A stretch of DNA of 64,000 bases, taken from positions 1 to 64,000 of the forward strand of contig CAUQMS010000006.1 of the NCBI GenBank assembly GCA_963519305.1, given 5' to 3'. Below the pieces are notes generated by a model that ran no database searches, had not been told where the DNA came from, and saw only the letters and a program-made list of their open reading frames with translations. Within the stretch, counting starts at the first letter, position 1; each line of letters begins with the position of its first letter. This DNA comes from Ewingella sp963519305. GTDB lineage: Bacteria; Pseudomonadota; Gammaproteobacteria; Enterobacterales; Enterobacteriaceae. Both the position numbers and the translations under genes were made by a program. Positions 43,985 through 52,650 of this stretch are shown piece after piece.

Positions 43985-45256
43985 ATGCAAAATCAAGTTA
44001 TTCCTCAAGCCACGTCGCCTTTGTCTGCGTGGCTTTATTATCTCGAACATCTCCATTCTCAGGCGATAGAGCTCGGCCTCGATCGCGTCAAAGCGGTAGC
44101 CAGCAAATTGAATCTGCTGCAGCCTGCGCCTTTCGTCTTTACGGTCGCCGGTACTAACGGCAAGGGCACCACCTGCCGTACGCTGGAAGCGATTCTTATC
44201 GCCGCCGGGCTGCGAGTTGGGGTTTACAGTTCGCCGCATCTGGTGCGTTACACCGAACGTGTGCGCATTCAGGGGGAGGAGCTGCCGGAAGAGGCACATT
44301 GCCAATCTTTTGCTACGCTTGAAGCCGGACGCGGGGAGATCTCCCTGACCTATTTCGAATACGGAACCCTGTCGGCCCTGAAGCTGTTTAAAGATGCCAA
44401 ACTTGACGTTGTGATCCTCGAAGTGGGCCTCGGCGGGAGGCTTGATGCCACCAATATCGTCGATGCCAATGTCGCCGTGGTGACCAGCATTGCGCTCGAC
44501 CACACCGACTGGCTCGGCCCTGACCGCGAAAGTATCGGGCGTGAGAAAGCGGGCGTGTTCCGTGGTAACCGACCGGCGATTGTCGGTGAGCCGGATATGC
44601 CGCAGTCAATTGCCGATGTGGCCGCTGAAAAAGGCGCTGACTTATACCGCCTGGGTGACAGCTGGAACTACCGTGTTGCGGGTGACCGCTGGCGCTGGGA
44701 AGCGAAGGAGGGCGGCGTGCTGGATGATTTATCTGTTCCCAACGTTCCGCTGCCTAACGCCGCCACGGCGCTGGCCGCACTGCACTTCTCCACGCTGGAC
44801 ATTCCCGAAGCCGCTATCCGCAGTGGTTTACAACAGGCGCAACTGCCGGGCCGTTTCCAGACCGTGAGCGAGTCACCCAGACTTATTCTGGACGTTGCGC
44901 ATAACCCCCATGCCGCCAGCTATCTGGCCGGGCGTCTGCGTGAATTGCCACGCAACGGCGGAAAAGTGCGCGCCGTGGTGGGAATGCTGCATGATAAAGA
45001 CATTGCAGGCACGCTGGCCTGTCTGGCGCCTGTGATTGATCAATGGTACTGCGCACCGCTTGAAGGCCCGCGCGGTGCCAGCGTAGAAGAACTGGCCGTG
45101 CATCTGGCGCAAGCGCATCAGTTCGCGGACGTCGTTTCGGCCTGGCAACAGGCCATGCAGGATGCTGATAGTCAGGATATTGTGATTGTCTGCGGATCAT
45201 TTCATACCGTAGCGCACGTGATGGCTGCTTTAGACGCGGGGAAAGCCAGTGGCTAG
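43985..45256 (+). CDS. folC: Dihydrofolate/folylpolyglutamate synthase FolC
   Basis: FolC adds glutamate to dihydropteroate and to folates. It has the P-loop VAGTNGKGTTC (about residues 54-64), the omega-loop region LTYFEYGTLSALKLF, GLGGRLDATNIVD and HTDWLGPDRESIGREKAGVF. Length from the ATG at 43985 is 423 residues; a TTG three codons upstream is possible but too close to the GGGG. The stop overlaps dedD by eight bases. Confidence 0.95.
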   Translation: MQNQVIPQATSPLSAWLYYLEHLHSQAIELGLDRVKAVASKLNLLQPAPFVFTVAGTNGKGTTCRTLEAILIAAGLRVGVYSSPHLVRYTERVRIQGEELPEEAHCQSFATLEAGRGEISLTYFEYGTLSALKLFKDAKLDVVILEVGLGGRLDATNIVDANVAVVTSIALDHTDWLGPDRESIGREKAGVFRGNRPAIVGEPDMPQSIADVAAEKGADLYRLGDSWNYRVAGDRWRWEAKEGGVLDDLSVPNVPLPNAATALAALHFSTLDIPEAAIRSGLQQAQLPGRFQTVSESPRLILDVAHNPHAASYLAGRLRELPRNGGKVRAVVGMLHDKDIAGTLACLAPVIDQWYCAPLEGPRGASVEELAVHLAQAHQFADVVSAWQQAMQDADSQDIVIVCGSFHTVAHVMAALDAGKASG

Positions 45257-46052
45257 TAAGTTTCAAAATCGTCTGGTCGGCACCATCATTCTGGTCGCGC
45301 TGGGCGTGATCATTCTGCCGGGTTTACTCGACGGGAAGAAAAAGCATTATGAGGATGAGTTTGCGTCGATCCCGTTAGTGCCAAAACCGGGTGATACACA
45401 GGAACAGGACGTGGTGCCGCCGGTATCACAGTCGCTGCCTGCTCAGCCACCGGAAGGGGCGGGGGAAGCGGTGCATGGTCGGGGCAATACAGTGACGCAG
45501 CCAGCGAATTCCGGGCAGGAACTGCCGGATGACAGCGACGCGCAGCCTGTGACACCGGTACCGCCAGTCACGACCCGTCCTGAACAACAAAAACAGGTTC
45601 AGCCAGCGCGTCCGGCACCGACAAAGCCTAAGGTCATTGAACCTAAGCCGATGGTCGAAGCGAAACCGGTCGAAAAAACGAAGCCGGTTCAGCCTAAACC
45701 TGTTGCACCAAAACCGGTTGAACAGCCGAAAGTGACTGAACAACCGAAAGCCGTTGAACCGCCGAAAGTGGAAAGCAAACCGCAGGCGGAAGAAAAAGCG
45801 CCTGCCGGGCAGTCTTACGTTGTACAGCTGGGCGCACTGAAAAATGCGTCGAAAGCCAACGAGATTGTCGCCAGTCTGCGTTTGTCCGGTTTCCGTGCGT
45901 ATACCGTTCCAAGTACGCCGGTGCAGGGGCAGATCACCCGCGTTTTCGTGGGGCCTGATGCGTCGAAACAGAAACTGGAATCGTCACTGCCGCAGTTGAA
46001 CCAGATCAGCGGGTTGAGCGGGCAGGTACGAAGCTATAGCGCAGGGCATTAA
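45249..46052 (+). CDS. dedD: Cell division protein DedD (SPOR domain)
   Basis: DedD is an inner-membrane division protein that binds septal peptidoglycan. It has a short cytoplasmic N-terminus, one membrane helix (about residues 9-27), a long linker with Lys-Pro-rich repeats of the KPVEQPK type (about 110-180), and a C-terminal SPOR domain beginning SYVVQLGALKNASKANEI. A GTG start overlaps the end of folC. At 267 residues it is about 50 longer than E. coli DedD, because of the linker. Confidence 0.93.
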   Translation: MASKFQNRLVGTIILVALGVIILPGLLDGKKKHYEDEFASIPLVPKPGDTQEQDVVPPVSQSLPAQPPEGAGEAVHGRGNTVTQPANSGQELPDDSDAQPVTPVPPVTTRPEQQKQVQPARPAPTKPKVIEPKPMVEAKPVEKTKPVQPKPVAPKPVEQPKVTEQPKAVEPPKVESKPQAEEKAPAGQSYVVQLGALKNASKANEIVASLRLSGFRAYTVPSTPVQGQITRVFVGPDASKQKLESSLPQLNQISGLSGQVRSYSAGH

Positions 46053-46119
46053 AAGCCCTGCATCATTGACGCTGTTGCGGCGTTCGCTGCAACGCCAATG
46101 ATTTTGGGCTTGGCCCAAA
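46041..46119 (+). other. Competing stem-loops at the dedD-cvpA junction
   Basis: Several stems overlap each other. GCAGGGC/GCCCTGC (46041-46061) spans the dedD stop. AAGCCC (46053-46058) can instead pair with GGGCTT (46106-46111) around ATCATTG/CAATGAT (46062-46068/46096-46102) and GTTGC/GCAAC (46074-46078/46089-46093). TTTGGGC/GCCCAAA (46103-46119) is a third option. The first and second cannot form together, nor the second and third. Confidence 0.5.
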
Positions 46120-46134
46120 GTTAAAATAGGGTGA

Positions 46135-46158
46135 GGGCACGCGTTTTGTGCCCTTTTT
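46135..46158 (+). terminator. Terminator between dedD and cvpA
   Basis: GGGCAC (46135-46140) and GTGCCC (46148-46153) form a stem with loop GCGTTTT, followed by TTTTTC. It ends the accD/folC/dedD transcript before the PurR-controlled cvpA promoter. Confidence 0.75.
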
Positions 46159-46254
46159 CTATAAGAGCAGTTTGTCAGGATCTTATAGGTTTCTGCGGTG
46201 ATTGAGGTTTTTTTCATCGCGATTATTAATTTGTTCGGCTGGCAGATTTCCGCT

Positions 46255-46270
46255 ACGCAAACGTTTTCTT
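46255..46270. promoter_or_regulatory. PurR operator of cvpA-purF
   Basis: ACGCAAACGTTTTCTT matches the PurR consensus ACGCAAACGTTTnCnT at every defined position or nearly so. A TAGAAT box (46278-46283) just downstream is a likely -10 element, so bound PurR-hypoxanthine or PurR-guanine would cover the promoter. Confidence 0.85.
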
Positions 46271-46339
46271 TTTCTGTTAGAATTCGCCGCGAAATGGATG
46301 TTTGGGCCGTCTTTACTGGTTTACACACTGGAATCGTTA

Positions 46340-46831
46340 ATGGTCTGGATTGATTACGTCATTATTGCGGTTATCGGGTTTTCTGCTTTAGTCAGCCTGA
46401 TCCGGGGTTTTGTCCGCGAGGCCTTATCACTGGTAACCTGGGCTTGTGCCTTCTTTGTTGCCAGCCATTATTACCCGTACCTCGCTATCTATTTCACACG
46501 TTTCGAAGATGAGTTGGTTCGAAACGGGATCGCAATTGGCATCTTGTTCATCGCGACGTTGATCGTAGGTGCCATTGTCAACTATGTGATTAGCTCTCTG
46601 GTTGAGCGAACCGGGTTGTCCGGTACTGACAGGGTGTTGGGGGTGTGCTTCGGCGCACTGCGCGGGGTACTGATTGTCTCCGCGATACTGTTCTTCCTGG
46701 ACACCTTTACCGGCTTTTCACAAAGTGAGGACTGGAAACAGTCTCAGTTGATCCCGCAGTTCAGTTACATCATCAGGTGGTTCTTTGACTACCTGCAGAG
46801 CACGTCGAGTTTCTTGCCAAAACATCTCTAG
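46340..46831 (+). CDS. cvpA: Colicin V production protein CvpA
   Basis: CvpA is an inner-membrane protein of 163 residues with four membrane helices; it is needed for colicin V production, and its core role is unclear. The ATG at 46340 (MVWIDYVIIAVIGFSALVSLIRGFVREALSL) matches the family N-terminus; the frame continues upstream through the PurR region without support. purF follows after 31 bases in the same operon. Confidence 0.95.
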   Translation: MVWIDYVIIAVIGFSALVSLIRGFVREALSLVTWACAFFVASHYYPYLAIYFTRFEDELVRNGIAIGILFIATLIVGAIVNYVISSLVERTGLSGTDRVLGVCFGALRGVLIVSAILFFLDTFTGFSQSEDWKQSQLIPQFSYIIRWFFDYLQSTSSFLPKHL

Positions 46832-46862
46832 TTTTGGCAGCGCTGATTGAGGAAAAGACAAC

Positions 46863-48380
46863 ATGTGCGGTATTGTCGGTATCGCCGGTTTCACGCCGGT
46901 AAACCAGTCGATTTATGACGCGTTAACGGTGTTACAACACCGTGGGCAGGATGCCGCAGGCATCGTCACCATTGATGCCAATAACAATTTCCGTTTACGG
47001 AAAGCGAATGGCCTGGTGAGAGATGTGTTTGAAGCACGCCATATGCAACGTTTGCAGGGCAACATGGGTATTGGCCATGTTCGTTACCCTACGGCTGGCA
47101 GTTCCAGCGCTTCCGAAGCTCAACCTTTTTACGTCAACTCTCCGTTCGGCATCACTCTTGCCCATAACGGTAACCTGACCAACGCCCACGAACTGAGAAG
47201 TAATCTGTTCGAAGGCCAGCGTCGCCACGTTAACACCACCTCCGATTCCGAAATTCTGCTCAATATTCTGGCCAGTGAACTTGACCGTTTCCAGCACTAC
47301 CCGCTGGAAGCTGACAACGTATTCGCGGCTGTCGCCGCCATGAACCTGAAGATCCGCGGCGCTTATGCCTGTGTGGCGATGATCATCGGCCACGGTATGC
47401 TGGCGTTCCGCGACCCGCACGGCATCCGCCCGCTGGTTATCGGTAAACGCACGCTGGAAGGCGGCCGTAATGAGTACATGGTGGCTTCAGAGAGCGTTGC
47501 GCTCGACACCCTGGGCTTTGAGTTCCTGCGTGACGTCGCACCGGGCGAAGCGGTGTATATCACCGAAAAAGGCCAGCTGTTTACCCGCATGTGTGCTGAA
47601 AATCCTCAGTACAATCCGTGCCTGTTCGAATACGTCTATTTCGCGCGCCCTGACTCCTTTATCGACAAAATTTCGGTCTACAGCGCCCGCGTGCGCATGG
47701 GCCAGAAACTGGGTGCGAAAATTGCCCGCGACTGGGAAGACCTGGATATCGACGTGGTGATCCCTATTCCGGAAACCTCGTGTGATATCGCGCTGGAAAT
47801 CGCCCGTATCCTCGACAAGCCTTATCGTCAGGGTTTTGTGAAAAACCGTTACGTGGGTCGTACCTTTATTATGCCCGGTCAGGTTGAACGCCGTAAGTCA
47901 GTACGCCGTAAGCTGAACGCCAACCGTGCTGAGTTTCGTGATAAAAACGTCTTGCTGGTGGATGACTCCATCGTGCGCGGCACCACCTCGCAGCAAATCG
48001 TTGAGATGGCCCGTGAAGCGGGTGCAAGACGCGTTTATCTGGCGTCGGCGGCGCCGGAAATTCGCTTCCCGAACGTTTACGGTATCGACATGCCGAGCGC
48101 CAATGAGCTGATTGCTCATGGCCGTGAAGTCAGTGAAATCACCCAGATGATCGGCGCCGATGCGCTGATCTTCCAGGACCTCAGTGACCTGATTGCTGCG
48201 GTGAAAGAGGACAATATGGATATCGAGCAGTTTGAATGCTCGGTATTTGATGGCGTCTATGTCACCAAAGACGTTGACCAGAATTACCTCGAGTATCTCG
48301 AATCCCTGCGCAACGATGACGCTCAGGCGTTACGCGGCCAGCAGGAAGCCGAAAATCTCGAAATGCATAACGAAGGCTGA
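46863..48380 (+). CDS. purF: Amidophosphoribosyltransferase PurF
   Basis: PurF makes phosphoribosylamine, the first committed step of purine synthesis. The N-terminal Ntn glutaminase starts MCGIVGIAG, with Cys2 as nucleophile after Met removal. The C-terminal phosphoribosyltransferase has the PRPP loop NVLLVDDSIVRGTTSQQI. Its 505 residues match E. coli. It lies downstream of cvpA under the PurR operator and is followed by a strong terminator. Confidence 0.97.
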   Translation: MCGIVGIAGFTPVNQSIYDALTVLQHRGQDAAGIVTIDANNNFRLRKANGLVRDVFEARHMQRLQGNMGIGHVRYPTAGSSSASEAQPFYVNSPFGITLAHNGNLTNAHELRSNLFEGQRRHVNTTSDSEILLNILASELDRFQHYPLEADNVFAAVAAMNLKIRGAYACVAMIIGHGMLAFRDPHGIRPLVIGKRTLEGGRNEYMVASESVALDTLGFEFLRDVAPGEAVYITEKGQLFTRMCAENPQYNPCLFEYVYFARPDSFIDKISVYSARVRMGQKLGAKIARDWEDLDIDVVIPIPETSCDIALEIARILDKPYRQGFVKNRYVGRTFIMPGQVERRKSVRRKLNANRAEFRDKNVLLVDDSIVRGTTSQQIVEMAREAGARRVYLASAAPEIRFPNVYGIDMPSANELIAHGREVSEITQMIGADALIFQDLSDLIAAVKEDNMDIEQFECSVFDGVYVTKDVDQNYLEYLESLRNDDAQALRGQQEAENLEMHNEG

Positions 48381-48400
48381 TTTTTAACCACGCCTTTTAC

Positions 48401-48446
48401 GGCGCGTACTGTCCGGTGAACTGACCGGGCGGGCGCGCCTTTTTTA
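48401..48446 (+). terminator. Terminator after purF
   Basis: GGCGCG (48401-48406) and CGCGCC (48434-48439) form an outer stem around an inner CCGGT/ACCGG stem, followed by seven T with one interruption. Confidence 0.85.
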
Positions 48447-48576
48447 TGGGCTACATTCCCTCTTATCCCAGCGCCGCGCAGGCTTGCTTATCCCCCGGCA
48501 TTGCGGCAAAGTCATCAAAATGACTTTTTGTCAGTCAAAGCGCCATTCAGGTGCAACTCTTCAGAGGCAGTTTTTC

Positions 48577-49149
48577 ATGAAACGACTTATTGTCGGCATT
48601 TCCGGCGCAAGCGGCGCGATTTATGGCGTACGGTTACTCGAGGTGCTACAAGGCGTTGCCGATATCGAAACCCATCTGGTGATGAGCAATGCTGCCCGCC
48701 AGACGCTGACGCTGGAAACCGACCTGACGCTGCGCGATGTCCAGCAACTGGCCGACGTGGTGCATGACTCGCGCGATATCGCCGCCAGTATCTCTTCCGG
48801 CTCGTTTAAAACAGCAGGAATGGTGATTTTACCCTGTTCAGTTAAAACCCTCTCCGGCATCGTCAACAGCTATACCGACGGTTTGCTGACCCGCGCCGCC
48901 GACGTGGTACTCAAAGAGAGCCGCCGTCTGGTGCTCTGCGTGCGTGAAACTCCGCTGCATCTGGGCCACTTGCGCCTGATGACTCAGGCCGCCGAGCTGG
49001 GTGCGGTGATCATGCCTCCCGTTCCTGCATTTTATCATCGCCCGACCTGCGTTGATGACATCATCAATCAGACCGTAAACCGGGTGATCGACCAGTTCGA
49101 TATCGCGTTGCCTGAAGACTTGTTTGTTCGATGGCAGGGCGGCCGCTAG
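48577..49149 (+). CDS. ubiX: Flavin prenyltransferase UbiX
   Basis: UbiX prenylates FMN to make the cofactor of UbiD decarboxylase in ubiquinone synthesis. The 190-residue protein has the flavin-binding GISGASGAIYGVRLLEVL, the SSGSFKTAGMVILPCSVKTL segment and the C-terminal MPPVPAFYHRP motif. The ATG at 48577 follows AGAGG; longer frames have no support. Confidence 0.96.
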   Translation: MKRLIVGISGASGAIYGVRLLEVLQGVADIETHLVMSNAARQTLTLETDLTLRDVQQLADVVHDSRDIAASISSGSFKTAGMVILPCSVKTLSGIVNSYTDGLLTRAADVVLKESRRLVLCVRETPLHLGHLRLMTQAAELGAVIMPPVPAFYHRPTCVDDIINQTVNRVIDQFDIALPEDLFVRWQGGR

Positions 49150-49192
49150 CTGCGTTTCACCAATTCATTGCATATTTTAAACAAATTGATAG

Positions 49193-49237
49193 CAATGCAC
49201 CAAAAACGAACATTGCCCGTTTCATTTTGGTGCATTG
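49193..49237. promoter_or_regulatory. NtrC-like half-sites upstream of hisJ
   Basis: CAATGCACCAAAA (49193-49205) and its exact reverse complement (49225-49237) are separated by 19 bases. TGCACCA is the half-site of the NtrC consensus TGCACCA-N3-TGGTGCA, but here the two good halves face each other at a wider distance, as if two weak full sites were arranged head to head. They lie about 120-160 bases upstream of the sigma-54 promoter, a normal enhancer distance. Confidence 0.6.
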
Positions 49238-49350
49238 TTATTGCACTCTGTTCCTGCGGTTTATACATCCCGCTGATTTGCAGCATGATCTTGCTGAAAT
49301 TTTAATCGCAACGGGTGGACGATGGCCGGTTAACCTGACCGGAACAAAAT

Positions 49351-49366
49351 CGGCATGAAAACTGCA
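49351..49366 (+). promoter_or_regulatory. Sigma-54 promoter of hisJ
   Basis: CGGCATGAAAACTGCA fits TGGCAc-N5-yTGCA with the invariant GG (49352-49353) and GC (49364-49365) correctly spaced. It resembles the sigma-54 promoter of Salmonella argT. Confidence 0.7.
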
Positions 49367-49488
49367 TAGTGAAACTAAGGGGAACGCAAACTCCCGTTAG
49401 CTGCACCGGTACTATCAATAATAAAAACATGTTCAGACACAACAGAAATGACCAATCACAACAGACGATTCATGACTGAGGGTAATGT

Positions 49489-50271
49489 ATGAAAAAGTTG
49501 TTCAAGGTTCTTCCGCTGGTTCTCGCTTTAGCCAGTGTCAGCAGCGCCTTTGCCGCCGCCCCTAAAGACATTAAGATCGGTACCGATCCGACTTACGCCC
49601 CTTTTGAATCGAAAGACTCCAGCGGCAAGCTGGTCGGTTTTGATATCGATCTGGCGACTGAAATGTGTAAACGCGCTGAAATCAAATGTACTTTTGTAGA
49701 AAGTGATTTTGATGCGTTGATCCCGTCGCTGAAAGCCAAGAAAATTGATGCCATTATTTCGTCTCTGTCCATTACAGAAAAACGTCAGCTGGAGATTGAT
49801 TTCACTGACAAACTCTATGCCGCCAACGCCCGTCTGATCGCGCCAAAAGGCACCAAGATTGTTCCTACACTTGACGCGCTGAAAGGCAAAAATGTCGGCG
49901 TGTTACAGGGTTCCACTCAGGAAGCCTATGCCAACGCAATGTGGCAACCAAAAGGGATCAACGTGGTGGCTTACCAGAACCAGGACTTGATCTACGCTGA
50001 TCTCGCTTCCGGTCGTCTGGATGCCGCGTTTCAGGATGAAGTGGCAGGTAGCGAAGGCTTCCTGAAACAGGCGCCGGGTAAAGACTATGTGTTTGCCGGT
50101 CCGTCAGTGAAAGATGACAAATTCTTTGGTGTGGGTACCGGTATGGGCCTGCGTAAAGATGACGGCGATCTGAAAGCGGCGCTGAACAAAGCCTTTGCTT
50201 CAATGCGTAAAGATGGCACTTACGACAAGCTGGCGAAGAAATACTTCAACTTTGACGTTTACGGCGGCTAA
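49489..50271 (+). CDS. hisJ: Histidine-binding periplasmic protein HisJ
   Basis: HisJ is the periplasmic receptor of the histidine ABC transporter HisQMP2. A signal peptide ends at SSAFAA. The mature part has IGTDPTYAPFESKDSSGKLVGFDIDLA, SLKAKKIDAIISSLSITEKR and the ending YFNFDVYGG. At 260 residues it aligns with E. coli HisJ and somewhat less well with ArgT. It is the only binding protein here, so it may serve both histidine and lysine/arginine/ornithine. Confidence 0.93.
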   Translation: MKKLFKVLPLVLALASVSSAFAAAPKDIKIGTDPTYAPFESKDSSGKLVGFDIDLATEMCKRAEIKCTFVESDFDALIPSLKAKKIDAIISSLSITEKRQLEIDFTDKLYAANARLIAPKGTKIVPTLDALKGKNVGVLQGSTQEAYANAMWQPKGINVVAYQNQDLIYADLASGRLDAAFQDEVAGSEGFLKQAPGKDYVFAGPSVKDDKFFGVGTGMGLRKDDGDLKAALNKAFASMRKDGTYDKLAKKYFNFDVYGG

Positions 50272-50290
50272 TCACTTACGCTATGACGTC

Positions 50291-50320
50291 TGCGGCTTGC
50301 CGGGAAACTGGCGGGCCGCA
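50291..50320 (+). repeat. Intercistronic hairpin between hisJ and hisQ
   Basis: TGCGGC (50291-50296) and GCCGCA (50315-50320) enclose a GCC/GGC inner stem. A second small hairpin, CACCTG/CAGGTG, lies at 50367-50381. In Salmonella a REP element at this junction protects hisJ mRNA and lowers permease output; a similar role is inferred. Confidence 0.5.
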
Positions 50321-50412
50321 TTAAGTCACTTCCGTGCACAATCAGTTTCATACTGTTTTAAAAAAACACCTGCGGCAGGTGATACGACGTTGGTCAAAGA
50401 CAGGAACACAGC

Positions 50413-51099
50413 ATGTTATATGGGTATTCCCAGGTTATTATTCAGGGCACATTGGTCACGCTGGAACTGGCAATCTCTTCGGTTCTGCTGGCGGTGATAA
50501 TTGGTTTAATAGGTGCAGGCGGTAAACTCTCGAAAAACCGTCTGATTTCAGGATTTTTCGGCTGCTATACGACATTGATTCGCGGCGTGCCAGACTTAGT
50601 GCTGATGCTGCTGATTTTCTACGGTCTGCAGATTGTGCTTAACAGCGTGACAGAATCGCTGGGCATGGCGCAGATTGATATCGATCCGCTCGGCGCCGGT
50701 ATTATTACGCTCGGTTTTATCTACGGCGCGTATTTTACCGAAACCTTCCGTGGCGCCTTTATGGCGGTTCCCCGCGGGCAAATTGAAGCGGCCACGGCGT
50801 TTGGTTTCAGCAGTGCGCAAATCTTCCGCCGCATTCTGTTTCCGGCCATGATGCGCTTTGCCTTACCGGGCATTGGCAACAACTGGCAGGTTATCCTCAA
50901 AGCGACGGCGCTGGTGTCTCTGCTCGGCCTCAATGACGTGGTAAAAGCGACGGTGCTGGCGGGTAAAGGTACTTATCAGCCGTTTTACTTCGCCATCGTG
51001 GCGGGTGTGATTTATCTGGTGTTTACCACGGTTTCCAATGGGGTGCTGTTATGGCTCGAACGCCGTTATTCGCTGGGCGTGAAGAGGGCTGAGCTATGA
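50413..51099 (+). CDS. hisQ: Histidine ABC transporter permease HisQ
   Basis: HisQ forms the membrane pore with HisM. The 228-residue protein has five membrane helices and the EAA loop EAATAFGFSSAQIFRRILFPAM, which contacts the ATPase. It starts with an ATG after CAGGA and overlaps hisM by four bases (ATGA). Confidence 0.95.
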   Translation: MLYGYSQVIIQGTLVTLELAISSVLLAVIIGLIGAGGKLSKNRLISGFFGCYTTLIRGVPDLVLMLLIFYGLQIVLNSVTESLGMAQIDIDPLGAGIITLGFIYGAYFTETFRGAFMAVPRGQIEAATAFGFSSAQIFRRILFPAMMRFALPGIGNNWQVILKATALVSLLGLNDVVKATVLAGKGTYQPFYFAIVAGVIYLVFTTVSNGVLLWLERRYSLGVKRAEL

Positions 51100-51809
51100 T
51101 TGAGATCCTACAACAGTACGGCATGTCGCTGCTCTACAGCGACGGCTACCGTTTTACCGGCCTGGCCGTCACGCTGTGGCTGTTAATCAGCTCCGTGGTC
51201 ATGGGTGGGTTGCTGGCGGTACCGATGGCGGTAGGGCGCGTGTCGCCGAACAAATTCATCCGTCTGCCTATCTGGCTGTATACCTACGTGTTTCGCGGTA
51301 CGCCGCTCTATGTACAGCTGCTGGTCTTTTATTCCGGTATGTACAGTCTTGAGATCGTGCGCGGCACTGATTTCCTCAACGCGTTTTTCCGCAGCGGCCT
51401 GAACTGTACGATCCTCGCGCTGACGCTCAACACCTGTGCCTACACCACCGAGATTTTTGCCGGTGCGATCCGCGCGGTGCCACATGGCGAAATTGAAGCG
51501 GCGAACGCGTATGGCTTCTCACGTTTTAAACTGTATACCTGCATTATTTTACCTTCGGCGCTGCGTACAGCCTTACCGGCCTACAGCAACGAAGTGATCC
51601 TGATGCTGCACTCCACGGCGCTGGCGTTTACCGCTACCGTACCGGACGTGCTGAAAATCGCCCGTGACATTAACTCGGCCACCTATCAGCCGTTTTATGC
51701 TTTTGGCATCGCGGCGGTGATCTACTTATGTATCTCCTTTGTATTGATTGGCCTGTTCCGCATGGCTGAAAAGCGCTGGCTGGCGCATGTGAAACCTCAG
51801 ACTCACTAA
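51096..51809 (+). CDS. hisM: Histidine ABC transporter permease HisM
   Basis: HisM is the second permease subunit, 237 residues, with five membrane helices and the EAA loop EAANAYGFSRFKLYTCIILPSA. The overlap with hisQ points to coupled, equimolar synthesis of the HisQM heterodimer. hisP starts 43 bases downstream. Confidence 0.95.
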   Translation: MIEILQQYGMSLLYSDGYRFTGLAVTLWLLISSVVMGGLLAVPMAVGRVSPNKFIRLPIWLYTYVFRGTPLYVQLLVFYSGMYSLEIVRGTDFLNAFFRSGLNCTILALTLNTCAYTTEIFAGAIRAVPHGEIEAANAYGFSRFKLYTCIILPSALRTALPAYSNEVILMLHSTALAFTATVPDVLKIARDINSATYQPFYAFGIAAVIYLCISFVLIGLFRMAEKRWLAHVKPQTH

Positions 51810-51852
51810 AAAGCATTCTTTTTATGGACATAACTTTTTGCGGAATAACATT

Positions 51853-52626
51853 ATGCCAGAAAACAAATTAGCGGTTCTCGACCTGCACAAACGCTACGGC
51901 GATCATGAAGTCCTCAAAGGCGTGTCGCTCTCCGCCAACGCCGGGGATGTGATCAGCATTATCGGATCATCGGGTTCCGGGAAGAGTACCTTCCTGCGCT
52001 GCATTAACTTCCTTGAGAAACCGAGCGAAGGGTCGATCAGCGTCAATAATCAGGATATCCGTATGGTGCGCGACACCGACGGCCAGCTGAAAGTGTTCGA
52101 CAAAAAACAGCTGCAACTGCTGCGTACCAAACTGACTATGGTCTTCCAGCATTTCAATTTATGGAGCCACATGACGGTGCTGGAAAACGTCATGGAAGCG
52201 CCGGTGCAGGTGCTGGGGCTGAGCAAGGCGGAAGCGCGTGAACGTGCGGTGAAGTATCTCGACAAAGTCGGGATCGACTCCCGTGCGCAGGGTAAATATC
52301 CGGTGAATCTTTCCGGCGGGCAGCAGCAGCGCGTCTCCATTGCCCGTGCACTGGCGATGGAGCCGGAAGTGTTACTGTTCGACGAACCGACCTCCGCGCT
52401 CGACCCTGAGCTGGTAGGTGAAGTGTTGCGTATCATGCAGAAGCTGGCGGAAGAGGGGAAAACCATGGTAGTGGTGACGCATGAAATGGAGTTTGCCCGC
52501 CATGTCTCCAGCCACGTTATCTTCCTGCATCAGGGCGTGATTGAAGAGCAGGGCAATCCGGCCGATGTTTTTGGCAGCCCTAAATCCGCGCGCTTGCAGC
52601 AGTTCCTCTCGGGTGCGCTGAAGTAA
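51853..52626 (+). CDS. hisP: Histidine ABC transporter ATPase HisP
   Basis: HisP is the ATPase of the histidine transporter. It has the Walker A GSSGSGKST (residues 38-46), Q-loop MVFQHFNLW, signature LSGGQQQRVSIARA, Walker B LLFDEPTSALD and the H-loop VVVTHEM. The ATG at 51853 (MPENKLAVLDLHKRYG) aligns with E. coli. Length is 257 residues. It is the last gene before a strong terminator. Confidence 0.96.
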   Translation: MPENKLAVLDLHKRYGDHEVLKGVSLSANAGDVISIIGSSGSGKSTFLRCINFLEKPSEGSISVNNQDIRMVRDTDGQLKVFDKKQLQLLRTKLTMVFQHFNLWSHMTVLENVMEAPVQVLGLSKAEARERAVKYLDKVGIDSRAQGKYPVNLSGGQQQRVSIARALAMEPEVLLFDEPTSALDPELVGEVLRIMQKLAEEGKTMVVVTHEMEFARHVSSHVIFLHQGVIEEQGNPADVFGSPKSARLQQFLSGALK

Positions 52627-52650
52627 GAAAGAAGAAATCAGTCAGGCATT

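Larger units (their letters stand above)
49150..49488. other. Regulatory region between ubiX and hisJ
   Basis: This 339-base region holds no gene. It carries the NtrC-like inverted repeat, the sigma-54 promoter and, at its end, a GAGGGTAATGT ribosome binding site for hisJ. An argT gene, which stands here in E. coli and Salmonella, is absent. Confidence 0.7.

Noticed and set aside
45579..45790. Lys-Pro repeats in dedD as a separate tandem-repeat DNA element
   Set aside because: The repeats are degenerate at the DNA level and belong to the normal flexible linker of a SPOR-domain protein.
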